Shown here: positions 14,265-22,195 of the stretch, piece after piece
How positions within the stretch are numbered: position 1 is the first letter of the stretch
Layout of the letters: the number at the start of each line of letters is the position of its first letter
Source: Kineococcus rhizosphaerae
GTDB lineage: Bacteria; Actinomycetota; Actinomycetes; Actinomycetales; Kineococcaceae
Length of the DNA stretch: 64,000 bases
Assembly (NCBI RefSeq): GCF_003002055.1
Contig: NZ_PVZF01000005.1
Span: 62,001 to 126,000, forward strand
Reading direction: 5' to 3'
The notes under the pieces: model-generated
What the model was told of the DNA's origin: nothing
Database searches by the model: none
Seen by the model: only the letters and a program-made list of their open reading frames with translations
Program-made: the position numbers and the translations under genes

Positions 14265-15590
14265 GTGACCGGTTCCACCACACGCCTCTTCGCCGCCCGG
14301 CTGGCCGGCACGTCGGTGTTCGACCCGCAGGGCGACCAGGTCGGCCGCGTCCGCGACGTGGTGGGGATGCTCAGACCGCGCGGCCCGGTGCGCGTCATCG
14401 GCCTGGTCGTCGAGGTGCCCGGCCGCCGCCGCGTGTTCGTGCCCATGACGCGCGTCACGAGCATCGACGCGGGCCAGGTCATCACGACGGGCCTGGTGAA
14501 CATGCGCCGCTTCGAGCAGCGCGGCACCGAGACGCTGCTGCTGGCCGAGCTGCTCGACCGCACGGTCGAGCTCGCCGACGGCAGCGGCCCGGCGACGATC
14601 GAGGACCTCGGCCTGGACGCGGTGCGCGCCCGCGACTGGCAGCTGACCCGCCTGTTCGTGCGGCGCGGGACCGCCCCGCGCGGGCTGGCCGGGCGGTTGC
14701 GCCGCCGAGGGGACACCCTGACCGTCGGCCTGGACGACCTGCAGGGTGGCGTGCTGAGCCTGGCCTCGGCCGACCTGGACCAGGGCGCGACGAACCTGCT
14801 GGCCGCCTTCGAGGAGCTCAAGGCCACCGACCTGGCCGACGTCATCCACGAGCTGACGCCCAAGCGGCGCCGAGAGGTCGCGGCCGCCCTGGACGACGAG
14901 CGCCTCGCCGACGTCCTGGAGGAGCTGCCCGAGGACGACCAGATCGAGATCCTGTCCGGGCTCGAGGGCGGGCGCGCGGCCCACGTCCTGGAGGAGATGC
15001 AGCCCGACGACGCCGCCGACCTGCTCTCGGAGCTGCCCACGGACCAGGCCGAGCGGCTCATGCAGCTCATGGACCCCGACGAGGCCGAGCCGGTCCGCCG
15101 GTTGCTGGCCTACGACGACTACACCGCCGGTGGGCTCATGACGACCGACCCGGTGGTGCTGGCCCCGGACGCCACGGTGGCCGAGGCCCTCGCGCACGTG
15201 CGCCGGACCGAGCTGAACGTGCCGCTGGCCACCGCCGTGTTCGTCTGCCGGCCCCCGCTGGAGACGCCCACGGGCCGCTACCTGGGGACCGCGCACCTGC
15301 AACGGCTGCTGCGCGAACCCCCGCAGACGGCGCTGGGGCAGATCCTCGACAACGACATCGACCCCCTGGCCCCGGAGGAGACGCTGCAGGCCGTGACCCG
15401 CCGGCTGGCGGCGTACAACCTCGTGAGCCTGCCGGTGGTCGACGAGGACGGGCACCTGCTCGGCGCGGTCACCGCCGACGACGTCCTGGACCACCTGCTG
15501 CCCGAGGACTGGCGCGACGCCGACGAGGACGAGGACCTCGAGGGGATCGGCGCGCCCGGCGCCGGCCCGGCGGGGGGCACCGGTGCCTGA
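14265..15590 (+). CDS. channel-less MgtE-type protein: PRC-barrel(s) + MgtE N-domain + CBS pair
   Basis: 441 residues with no membrane segment. Residues about 5-80 form a PRC-barrel-like module (VFDPQGDQVGRVRDVVGM), and about 90-180 look like a second copy (ELLDRTVELADGSGPATIEDL). Then come the MgtE intracellular N domain (about 190-300, with ELTPKRRREVAAALDDERLADVLEEL-type repeats) and two CBS motifs (about 305-430). In true MgtE channels the last two modules sense cytosolic Mg2+ and gate a five-helix pore, which is absent here. It probably senses Mg2+ or a nucleotide for a partner, perhaps the membrane protein encoded next, which it overlaps by 8 bp. Confidence 0.87.
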   Translation: MTGSTTRLFAARLAGTSVFDPQGDQVGRVRDVVGMLRPRGPVRVIGLVVEVPGRRRVFVPMTRVTSIDAGQVITTGLVNMRRFEQRGTETLLLAELLDRTVELADGSGPATIEDLGLDAVRARDWQLTRLFVRRGTAPRGLAGRLRRRGDTLTVGLDDLQGGVLSLASADLDQGATNLLAAFEELKATDLADVIHELTPKRRREVAAALDDERLADVLEELPEDDQIEILSGLEGGRAAHVLEEMQPDDAADLLSELPTDQAERLMQLMDPDEAEPVRRLLAYDDYTAGGLMTTDPVVLAPDATVAEALAHVRRTELNVPLATAVFVCRPPLETPTGRYLGTAHLQRLLREPPQTALGQILDNDIDPLAPEETLQAVTRRLAAYNLVSLPVVDEDGHLLGAVTADDVLDHLLPEDWRDADEDEDLEGIGAPGAGPAGGTGA

Positions 15591-16230
15591 GCTGCGTCGC
15601 GCGCGCCGCGAGGAGCGGCGCCCCGTGTCCCTGGACACCCCCCGCGAGACCCGCCGGCAGCTGCTGGCGCGCCCGGAGTTCGACCCGGACGCGTTCGGCC
15701 GGGCCTCGGAGCAGTTCGCCCGGTTCATGGGGACCGGCCGGTTCCTCGTCTACATGACGGCGTTCGTCGCGTTCTGGGCCGGCTGGAACACCCTGGCGCC
15801 GGCGGCGTGGCGGTTCGACTCCTACCCCTTCATCTTCCTGACGCTGGTCCTGTCGCTGCAGGCGTCCTACGCGGCGCCGCTGATCCTGCTGGCGCAGAAC
15901 CGCCAGGACGACCGCGACCGCGTCCTCAACGAGCAGGACCGCTCGCGCGACGAGCGCGCGCTGGCCGACACCGAGTACCTCACGCGGGAGGTCGCGGCCC
16001 TGCGCATCGCGCTGCGCGACGTGGCGACCCGCGACTTCGTCCGCTCGGAGCTGCGCTCCATCCTGGAGGAGCTGGCCGACGAGGGCGTCACCGTCTCGGC
16101 CTCGCCCTCGCGCGACGCCAAGCGCAAGGGCAACGGCAAGAAGCGCAAGCGGGTGCCGTCCGAGGCTCCCGCCGTGCCCGCGAGCGCGGACTCAGGTCCG
16201 GAGGGTGATCTGCCGACACCTGCAGGGTGA
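15583..16230 (+). CDS. DUF1003 family two-helix membrane protein
   Basis: 215 residues, GTG start 15583, overlapping the MgtE-like gene by 8 bp. Two membrane segments (about 54-72 and 82-105) enclose a short loop. The pattern FMGTGRFLVYMT...WNTLAP...LTLVLSLQASYAAPLILLAQNRQ is typical of DUF1003. A long charged helix follows (about 107-165), then a Lys/Arg-rich patch (KRKGNGKKRKR) and a Pro/Ser tail. Actinobacteria often pair DUF1003 with an MgtE-N/CBS protein, suggesting that together they form a split Mg2+-responsive membrane unit; that is inference. Confidence 0.85.
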   Translation: MPELRRARREERRPVSLDTPRETRRQLLARPEFDPDAFGRASEQFARFMGTGRFLVYMTAFVAFWAGWNTLAPAAWRFDSYPFIFLTLVLSLQASYAAPLILLAQNRQDDRDRVLNEQDRSRDERALADTEYLTREVAALRIALRDVATRDFVRSELRSILEELADEGVTVSASPSRDAKRKGNGKKRKRVPSEAPAVPASADSGPEGDLPTPAG

Positions 16231-17981
16231 CGACTCTCGACGACGCCACCGGAGCACCCGGCACCGCCGCACCGCAGCCTGCCCCCCAGGTCCGCAAGCG
16301 GTTGGGTGACGTCCTCGTCGAGAAGGGCCTGCTGGTCCCGGAGGACCTCGAGGTGGCGCTGGCCGAGCAGCGCACGGTCGAGGGCCCGCGCCGCCGTCTG
16401 GGTCAGATCCTCGTCGACCTGGGCATGGTGTCCGAGGCGGAGCTCGCCCAGTGCCTGGCCGAGCTGCTGAACCTCGAGCACGTCGACCTCTCGCGCATCA
16501 ACCTCGCCCCCGACGTCGTGCGGATCCTGCCGCGCGCGGTCGCCGAGCGCTGCCGGGTGCTCGTCCTGGACAAGACGCCGGAGTACCTGCTGGTCGCGGC
16601 CGCGGACCCGACGAACGTCCTCGCGCTCGACGACGTCAAGCTGTACACCCGCACGCCCGAGCTGCACGTCGTCGTGGCGATGGACTCCCAGATCCGCGAC
16701 CACCTCGCGCGCGCGTGGTCCCTGACCGAGGACACCTCGCAGGTCTCGCGGATGGTCGAGGACGCCACCGACGACGACGACGAGGACCCGCTGGCCGCGC
16801 TCAACGGCTCGGTCGACGACGACGCCCCCATCGTCAAGCTCGTCAACCGGATCTTGTCCGACGCCGTGCGCCTGCGCTGCTCCGACATCCACCTGGAGTC
16901 CCAGCGCGACCAGCTGCGCGTGCGGTTCCGCGTCGACGGCCTGCTGCGCGACGTCATGAGCGCCCCCAAGCGCGTGGCGCCCAGCGTCATCAGCCGCATC
17001 AAGATCATCTCCGGTCTCGACATCTCCGAGCGCCGCATCCCCCAGGACGGCCGCACGCGCGTGATGGTCGACGGGGCGGCCATCGACTGCCGCGTCTCGA
17101 CGCTGCCGGCGTTGCACGGGGAGAAGATCGTCATCCGTCTGCTGACGCGCGGCGACGACGTCCCGTCGCTGGAGTCGCTGGGCTTCGAGCCCGAGCAGCT
17201 GGACATCTTCAACAAGGCGCTGTCGGTGCCGCAGGGTCTGGTCCTCATCACCGGCCCGACGGGCTCTGGCAAGACGAACACCCTGTACGCCGCGATCCAC
17301 GCGACGATGTCGCCGGAGAAGAACATCATCACGCTGGAGGACCCGGTCGAGGTCCAGCTGCCAGGCATCACGCAGGTGCAGGTGCACGCCAAGGTCGGGA
17401 TGACGTTCTCGGCCGGGCTGCGCTCGGTCCTGCGCCAGGACCCCGACATCGTCCTGATCGGTGAGGTCCGTGACACCGAGACGGCCGAGCTGGCGCTCAA
17501 GGCGTCGATGACGGGTCACCTCGTGCTCTCGACGCTCCACACGAACTCGGCCGTCGGGGCTCTGACGCGCCTGGTCGACATGGGGGCCGCGCCGTTCCTG
17601 GTGGCGTCCTCGCTGACGGCGGCCATCGCCCAGCGCCTGGTCCGCAAGCCGTGCGACTCGTGCGCCGACGGGTACATCCCCGACGAGGACACCCTGGCGC
17701 TGCTGGACCTGACGATCGAGGACATCCTCGACGCGACGCCGCTGAAGGGCACCGGCTGCCCCGAGTGCGGCGGGTCGGGCTACCGGGGCCGCACGGCGGT
17801 CTACGAGGTGCTCGACGTGACCCCGAGCGTGCGCAAGGTGCTCATGCACGACGCGACGGAGGCGGCGCTGCTGGAGGAGGCCCAGCGCATCGGCATGAAG
17901 AGCCTGCGCGAGTCGGCGCTGGCCAAGGCGATGCGCGGGGAGACGACCTTCGAGGAGGTCATCCGCGTCACCGCGGGCTGA
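16227..17981 (+). CDS. PilB/GspE-type secretion/pilus assembly ATPase
   Basis: 584 residues, GTG 16227 overlapping the DUF1003 stop as GTGA. Architecture: MshEN/GspE N-domain (about 25-160), a linker rich in Asp, then the GspE ATPase. Walker A is GPTGSGKT (343-350), Asp and Walker B boxes lie in DPDIVLIGEVRDTETAELA (about 404-422), and a His box with HLVLSTLHTNSA follows. The zinc tetracysteine is CDSC (about 475) plus CPEC (about 511). Such hexameric ATPases drive pilin polymerisation or type II secretion. No pilC, pilin, pilT or prepilin peptidase gene is adjacent, so the partners must be encoded elsewhere. Confidence 0.92.
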   Translation: MTTLDDATGAPGTAAPQPAPQVRKRLGDVLVEKGLLVPEDLEVALAEQRTVEGPRRRLGQILVDLGMVSEAELAQCLAELLNLEHVDLSRINLAPDVVRILPRAVAERCRVLVLDKTPEYLLVAAADPTNVLALDDVKLYTRTPELHVVVAMDSQIRDHLARAWSLTEDTSQVSRMVEDATDDDDEDPLAALNGSVDDDAPIVKLVNRILSDAVRLRCSDIHLESQRDQLRVRFRVDGLLRDVMSAPKRVAPSVISRIKIISGLDISERRIPQDGRTRVMVDGAAIDCRVSTLPALHGEKIVIRLLTRGDDVPSLESLGFEPEQLDIFNKALSVPQGLVLITGPTGSGKTNTLYAAIHATMSPEKNIITLEDPVEVQLPGITQVQVHAKVGMTFSAGLRSVLRQDPDIVLIGEVRDTETAELALKASMTGHLVLSTLHTNSAVGALTRLVDMGAAPFLVASSLTAAIAQRLVRKPCDSCADGYIPDEDTLALLDLTIEDILDATPLKGTGCPECGGSGYRGRTAVYEVLDVTPSVRKVLMHDATEAALLEEAQRIGMKSLRESALAKAMRGETTFEEVIRVTAG

Positions 17982-18010
17982 CCGACACCTGTTGATCTGA
18001 GGGGCGTAGG

Positions 18011-18037
18011 CTCCTCGGCGAACCACTCGCCGAGGAG
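18011..18037 (+). promoter_or_regulatory. inverted repeat overlapping the alcohol dehydrogenase promoter (candidate operator)
   Basis: Perfect 11-bp arms CTCCTCGGCGA (18011-18021) and TCGCCGAGGAG (18027-18037) with a 5-bp spacer. A TAGGCT -10 candidate (18007-18012) puts the transcription start near 18019, inside the repeat. A protein operator is therefore more likely than an RNA hairpin. The right arm also adjoins the Shine-Dalgarno sequence. Confidence 0.5.
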
Positions 18038-18048
18038 AGGAGACTGCC

Positions 18049-19095
18049 GTGCGCGCAGTCCAGTACCGGACCATCGGGGGCGCCCCGGAGGTCGTGGAGA
18101 TCGAGCGGCCCACGCCGGGGCCGGGCCAGGTCCTGCTCGAGGTGACGGCCGCCGGGATCTGCCACTCCGACGACTTCGTCATGAACCTGCCGGCCGAGCA
18201 GTACACCTACGGCCTGCCGCTGACCCTGGGCCACGAGGGTGCCGGCCGCGTCGTCGAGCTCGGCCCCGGCGCCGAGGGCGTCGAGGTCGGCACGAACGTC
18301 GTCGTCTACGGCCCGTGGGGCTGCGGCGTCTGCCACCTGTGCGCGCAGGGCAAGGAGAACTACTGCCCCCGCGCCGCCGAGCTGGGCATCTACCCGCCCG
18401 GGCTCGGAGCCCCCGGCGCGCTGGCCGAGTTCATGGTCGTCGACTCCCCGCGCCACCTCGTGCCGATCGGCGACCTCGACCCGGTGAAGACCGTCCCGCT
18501 GACCGACGCGGGCCTGACGCCGTACCACGCGATCAAGCGGTCGCTGGGCAAGCTGCGGGCGGGCTCGGCCGCCGTCGTCATCGGCACCGGCGGCCTGGGC
18601 CACCTGGCCATCCAGATCCTGCGCGCCCTGTCCCCCGCGCGCGTGATCGCCCTCGACGTCACCGACGACAAGCTCGCCTTGGCCACCGCGGTCGGCGCGC
18701 ACGACGTCGTGCTGTCGGACGCCGGCGCGGCGGCGAACGTCCGCAGGCTGCTGGGCGGGCGGGGCGCTCAGCTCGTCCTCGACTTCGTCGGCGCGCAGCC
18801 GACCATCGACACCGCGATGGCCGTGGCCGACGTGGAGTCCGACGTGACGATCGTCGGCATCACGAACACCCCCGCCGCCGCGCAGGTCGGCTTCTTCCGG
18901 CAGGCCTACGAGGCGTCGGTGACGGTCCCCTACTGGGGGTCGCGCTCCGAGCTCATCGAGCTGGTCGACCTGGCCCACCAGGGCGTGTTCGACGTGCACA
19001 CCGAGACCTTCGCGATGGCCGACGCCCCGGCCGCCTACGAGCGCCTGGCCGCCGGGACCCTGACCGGGCGCGCGGTCGTCGTCCCCTCCCTCTGA
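18049..19095 (+). CDS. zinc-dependent NAD(P)-linked alcohol dehydrogenase (MDR family)
   Basis: 348 residues. Catalytic zinc ligands fit Cys38 (GICHSD) and His62-Glu63 (GHEGAG). The structural zinc lobe has Cys92, 95, 98 and 106 (CGVCHLCAQGKENYC). The Rossmann motif GTGGLGHLA lies near 180, and an acidic residue after the second strand (ALDV) suggests NAD+ preference. The family oxidises primary or secondary alcohols, or reduces aldehydes; the natural substrate is unknown. The GTG at 18049 has a GAGGAGAGGAG Shine-Dalgarno. It is monocistronic, bounded by the operator-like repeat and the 19121-19166 terminator. Confidence 0.9.
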   Translation: MRAVQYRTIGGAPEVVEIERPTPGPGQVLLEVTAAGICHSDDFVMNLPAEQYTYGLPLTLGHEGAGRVVELGPGAEGVEVGTNVVVYGPWGCGVCHLCAQGKENYCPRAAELGIYPPGLGAPGALAEFMVVDSPRHLVPIGDLDPVKTVPLTDAGLTPYHAIKRSLGKLRAGSAAVVIGTGGLGHLAIQILRALSPARVIALDVTDDKLALATAVGAHDVVLSDAGAAANVRRLLGGRGAQLVLDFVGAQPTIDTAMAVADVESDVTIVGITNTPAAAQVGFFRQAYEASVTVPYWGSRSELIELVDLAHQGVFDVHTETFAMADAPAAYERLAAGTLTGRAVVVPSL

Positions 19096-19120
19096 CCCGG
19101 CCGCTCCAGCCCGCCGAAGG

Positions 19121-19166
19121 CACACCTCGCGCCCTGCGGGAACGTTCCCGCAGGGCGCGAGGTGTG
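19121..19166. terminator. 46-bp perfect palindrome, bidirectional terminator
   Basis: Two 23-nt arms with no loop (19121-19143 and 19144-19166), extended outward by imperfect pairing of GCCCGCCGAAG with CTTCGGGCGGG. It separates the convergent dehydrogenase and oxidoreductase genes. Its CACACCTCGC core recurs in the 37489-37550 hairpin. Confidence 0.82.
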
Positions 19167-19180
19167 CTTCGGGCGGGGTC

Positions 19181-20539
19181 CTACGACGCGGCGACGGCGC
19201 CGAGGGCGAGCGCGCCGGGGCCCAGGTCGAGGTCGGTCGTGCGGACGGCCCGCCCCGTCTCCAGCGAGGCGTTGCCCGCGATCCCGACGACGACGGACCG
19301 GACCCCGTCGCGCCAGGACGCGGTGCGCCCCAACGGGTCCGCCGACGGCCCGGCGAACACGTCGCGCAGCAGCAGCGCGTCGCCGCCGCCGTGGCCACCC
19401 TCACCGGTGGGGATCTCGACCTCGCGGGCGGCGGCGAAGTGCTGCTGCACGACGAGCCGCTCGGACACCGGCCGGGTCTCGTCCCGCCCCACGCCCTCGG
19501 GGTGCATGCTCGGGTCGACGACCCCGTCGGCCAGCGGCACCGAGCCGCGCTCGACCACGGTCAGCTCGGCGCGACCGCGGGTCCCGTTGACGCTGACGAC
19601 GTACCCCTCCCACGGGGAGTGGGCGTTGAGCGCGTAGGACATCGTCGCGGTCCCGCGCTCCACCGCGTAGTCCACGACGAGGGCGAGGTTGTCCTCGATG
19701 GTGATGCCGGCGTCGAAGACGTCGCGGTCGCGCAGGTACCCGTCGTACCCCTCGTTCTCCAGGTACAGCTCGCGGTACGTCGCGTTCGCGGCCAGGTCGA
19801 GGGAGAACGCGTCGGCGCGCCCGGCCTCCGACGTCCCGCGCGGCGGCCGGGGCCCCAGGCCGCGGGCGGCGGCGTTCTCGGCGCCGTAGAAGCGCAGCCC
19901 GCCGCTGGCGTAGACCCGGGTGGGCGTCCCGGCGATCCACCAGTTCACCAGGTCGAAGTGGTGGGAGCTCTTGTGGACCAGCAGGCCGCCGGAGTTCTCC
20001 TTCTGCCGGTGCCAGCGGCGGAAGTAGTCCGCGCCGTGGGCGGTGTCGAGGACCCACTCGAAGTGGACGGAGGTGACCTCGCCGATCTCGCCGTCGGCGA
20101 TGACGCGCTTGAGCGCGCTGTTGCGCGGGGCGTACCGGTAGTTGAAGGTCACGAGGACCTCGCGCCCCGTGCGCTCGACCGCCTCGGCGATGCGGCGCAC
20201 GCCGTCCTCGGTGGTGGTCAGGGGTTTCTCGACGACGGCGTCGGCGCCGGCGTCGAGGGCGGCCACGACGTAGTCGGCGTGGAAGCGGTCCGGGGTCGTG
20301 ACGACGACGCGGTCGATCCCCAGGCGGCGCACGACGTCCGCGAGGTCGGCCGGGTCGAACAGCTCCGGCGCGGCCAGACCGGCGGCGACGAGGCGCCGCT
20401 GGTGGACCTGCGCCCGGCCGGGGTTGGTGTCCCCGAGGGCGACGAGCTCGCCGTCGCCGGCGTGGGCCCCGGCGAGGGCGTCGAGGTACATGGTCGCCCG
20501 GGAGCCGGTCCCGACGAGCGCGTAGCGGCGAGCGGACAA
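19181..20539 (-). CDS. Gfo/Idh/MocA family oxidoreductase
   Basis: 452 residues, longer than the usual 330-390. The N-terminal Rossmann fold has ALVGTGSRA (about 7-15), and the catalytic-region signature AVVEKPLTTT lies near residue 101-110. The C-terminal GFO_IDH_MocA domain contains SSHHFDLVNWWIAG. Members oxidise or reduce sugars, inositols or sugar-like glycosides with NAD(P). The LacI-type operator over its promoter supports a carbohydrate role, but no transporter or kinase neighbours it. The start is TTG at 20539, with GGAGG 4 nt upstream and no better start in frame. Confidence 0.88.
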   Translation of the reverse strand: MSARRYALVGTGSRATMYLDALAGAHAGDGELVALGDTNPGRAQVHQRRLVAAGLAAPELFDPADLADVVRRLGIDRVVVTTPDRFHADYVVAALDAGADAVVEKPLTTTEDGVRRIAEAVERTGREVLVTFNYRYAPRNSALKRVIADGEIGEVTSVHFEWVLDTAHGADYFRRWHRQKENSGGLLVHKSSHHFDLVNWWIAGTPTRVYASGGLRFYGAENAAARGLGPRPPRGTSEAGRADAFSLDLAANATYRELYLENEGYDGYLRDRDVFDAGITIEDNLALVVDYAVERGTATMSYALNAHSPWEGYVVSVNGTRGRAELTVVERGSVPLADGVVDPSMHPEGVGRDETRPVSERLVVQQHFAAAREVEIPTGEGGHGGGDALLLRDVFAGPSADPLGRTASWRDGVRSVVVGIAGNASLETGRAVRTTDLDLGPGALALGAVAAS

Positions 20540-20567
20540 GGTTCCTCCACGGCGAGGGCTGGCGAAA

Positions 20568-20581
20568 GGGAAGCGCTTTCC
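20568..20581 (-). promoter_or_regulatory. LacI-family operator
   Basis: On the minus strand the site reads GGAAAGCGCTTCCC, close to the near-palindromic AAGCGCTT-centred consensus of LacI/GalR repressors. It starts 5 bp downstream of the -10, over the predicted transcription start, which is ideal for repression. No lacI-type gene is in the window. Confidence 0.65.
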
Positions 20582-20586
20582 GGCCT

Positions 20587-20615
20587 ACCCTGTCACCGCC
20601 GTTCGGGACGGTCAA
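20587..20615 (-). promoter_or_regulatory. promoter of the Gfo/Idh/MocA oxidoreductase
   Basis: TTGACC (20615-20610), a 17-bp spacer, then CAGGGT (20592-20587). It is one of the best -35/-10 pairs in the window and is followed at once by the LacI-type operator. Confidence 0.6.
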
Positions 20616-20626
20616 CCACCGCCACG

Positions 20627-20632
20627 TACCCT
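20627..20632 (+). promoter_or_regulatory. -10 element of a leaderless mrp promoter
   Basis: TACCCT fits TAnnnT and ends 6 nt before the ATG at 20639, so the mRNA would start at the start codon. No Shine-Dalgarno can fit in the 6-nt gap. Confidence 0.55.
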
Positions 20633-20638
20633 GGGGCC

Positions 20639-21775
20639 ATGCCTGGCCCCGAGAGCGTGCGCACCGCAGTCCTGCAGGCTCTGACGTCCGTGGACGACCC
20701 CGAACTGCACCGCCCGATCACCGATCTGGGCATGGTCGAGCGCGTCGACGTCGACGACGCGGGCCACGTGGACGTCAAGGTGCTGCTCACGACGGCCGGC
20801 TGCCCCATGCGCGACACCCTGACCCGCGACGTCACCGCCGCCGTGCGCACCGTCGAGGGCGCGCGCTCGGTCCGCGTCCACCTCGGGGAGATGACGCCGG
20901 AGCAGCGCCGTGAGCTGACCGCCAAGGTCCGCGGCACGACGGGCGCCGCGCCCACCATCCCGTTCAACGACCCGGGCAACCTGACGCGCGTCTACGCCGT
21001 GGCCTCCGGCAAGGGCGGTGTGGGCAAGTCCAGCGTCACCGCGAACCTCGCCGCGGCCATGGCCGCGGACGGCCTGCGCGTCGGTCTGCTCGACGCCGAC
21101 GTCCACGGCTTCTCGATCCCCCGGCTGCTCGACGTGCAGGGCAAGCCGACCAAGGTCGAGGACATGATCATCCCGCCCGTCGCGCACGGGGTCCGGGTCA
21201 TCTCGATCGGCATGTTCGTCCCCGGCAACCAGCCCGTCGCCTGGCGCGGGCCGATGCTGCACCGGGCCCTGCAGCAGTTCGCCTCCGAGGTGTTCTGGGG
21301 CGACCTCGACGTCCTCCTGCTCGACCTGCCGCCCGGGACCGGCGACATCGCCATCAGCGTCGGTCAGCTGCTGCCCACGGCCGAGGTCCTCGTCGTGACG
21401 ACCCCGCAGGTCGCGGCGGCCGAGGTGGCCGAACGCGCGGGGGCGGTGGCGAGCCAGACCGAGCAGCGCGTCGTCGGGGTCGTGGAGAACATGAGCTGGC
21501 TGGAGCTGCCCGACGGGCAGCGCATGGAGGTCTTCGGCTCCGGCGGCGGCGCGGCCGTGGCCCGGTCGCTGTCGCAGACGCTGGGGACCGAGGTGCCCCT
21601 GCTCGGGCAGGTCCCGATGGACGTGGCGCTGCGCGAGGGCGGCGACGCCGGGACGCCCGTCGTGCTCTCGCACCCCGACTCCCCCGCCGCGACGGTCCTG
21701 CGCGACCTGGCGCGCACCCTGGCCCGGCGTCCGCGCGGGCTCGCGGGGCGCCGGCTCGGGGTCAGCGTCGCCTGA
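20639..21775 (+). CDS. mrp: Mrp/ApbC family Fe-S cluster carrier P-loop ATPase
   Basis: 378 residues: N-terminal MIP18/DUF59 domain (about 5-85, with TTAGCPMRDTL), then a ParA/MinD-like ATPase with the deviant Walker A ASGKGGVGKSS (about 121-131). DADVHGFSIPRLL and LLLDLPPGTGD are the other nucleotide-contact segments. Mrp proteins deliver Fe-S clusters to target enzymes. The usual C-terminal CxxC that follows VENMS is missing: here it reads NMSWLELPDGQRMEVFG. It converges on tatB with a 24-bp gap. Confidence 0.9.
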   Translation: MPGPESVRTAVLQALTSVDDPELHRPITDLGMVERVDVDDAGHVDVKVLLTTAGCPMRDTLTRDVTAAVRTVEGARSVRVHLGEMTPEQRRELTAKVRGTTGAAPTIPFNDPGNLTRVYAVASGKGGVGKSSVTANLAAAMAADGLRVGLLDADVHGFSIPRLLDVQGKPTKVEDMIIPPVAHGVRVISIGMFVPGNQPVAWRGPMLHRALQQFASEVFWGDLDVLLLDLPPGTGDIAISVGQLLPTAEVLVVTTPQVAAAEVAERAGAVASQTEQRVVGVVENMSWLELPDGQRMEVFGSGGGAAVARSLSQTLGTEVPLLGQVPMDVALREGGDAGTPVVLSHPDSPAATVLRDLARTLARRPRGLAGRRLGVSVA

Positions 21776-21799
21776 GGGGCCGGCGCCGGACGGCGACCG

Positions 21800-22183
21800 T
21801 CAGGTGGCGTCCTCGTCGTAGGGGACGGGCGACGGCTTCGCCTCCGACGGCTTCTTGCCGAGGTCGACCGCGCCGGCCGACCCGTTGGCCGTCACCTTCT
21901 TCGGTGCCGGTTCGTCGTCGTCGTCGTTCCACGCCTCGGTGAGGGCTTCACGCACGATGCGGCGGGGGTCGTACTGCCGCGGGTCGAGCTTCTGCCAGTC
22001 GATGTCGTCGAACTCGGGGCCGAGTTCCTCGCGCATCTGCGCCTGGGCGCCCTTGGCGAAGCGTCGTGCGGACTTGACGAGACTGGCCAGTTGCTCGGCG
22101 TAGTGCGGCAGCCGCTCGGGTCCGAGGACTACCAGCGCCACGACGAGGAGGACGAGGAACTCGCCCCCGTTGATGCCGAACAC
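21800..22183 (-). CDS. tatB: Sec-independent protein translocase TatB
   Basis: 127 residues. A single N-terminal membrane helix (about 5-22) leads into the Tat hinge VLGPERLPHYAEQL, followed by an amphipathic helix (LVKSARRFAKGAQAQMREEL), then a charged tail with DDDDE and Lys/Pro stretches. The LGPERLP hinge and the long amphipathic helix favour TatB over TatA. It acts with TatC in recognition of twin-arginine signals. It is the last gene of the sigE-rseA-htrA-tatB array; its own -10 hexamer overlaps the htrA stop. Confidence 0.88.
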   Translation of the reverse strand: MFGINGGEFLVLLVVALVVLGPERLPHYAEQLASLVKSARRFAKGAQAQMREELGPEFDDIDWQKLDPRQYDPRRIVREALTEAWNDDDDEPAPKKVTANGSAGAVDLGKKPSEAKPSPVPYDEDAT

Positions 22184-22189
22184 GGGGCG

Positions 22190-22195
22190 ATCCTA
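22190..22195 (-). promoter_or_regulatory. -10 element of tatB, embedded in the htrA stop codon
   Basis: TAGGAT (minus 22195-22190) begins with the htrA stop codon TAG and ends 6 nt before the tatB GTG at 22183. The spacing predicts a leaderless tatB transcript in addition to read-through from sigE. Confidence 0.45.

Noticed and set aside
18011-18037. RNA attenuator hiding the alcohol dehydrogenase ribosome site
   Set aside because: The predicted transcription start falls inside the left arm, so the full hairpin would not be transcribed; treated as an operator instead.
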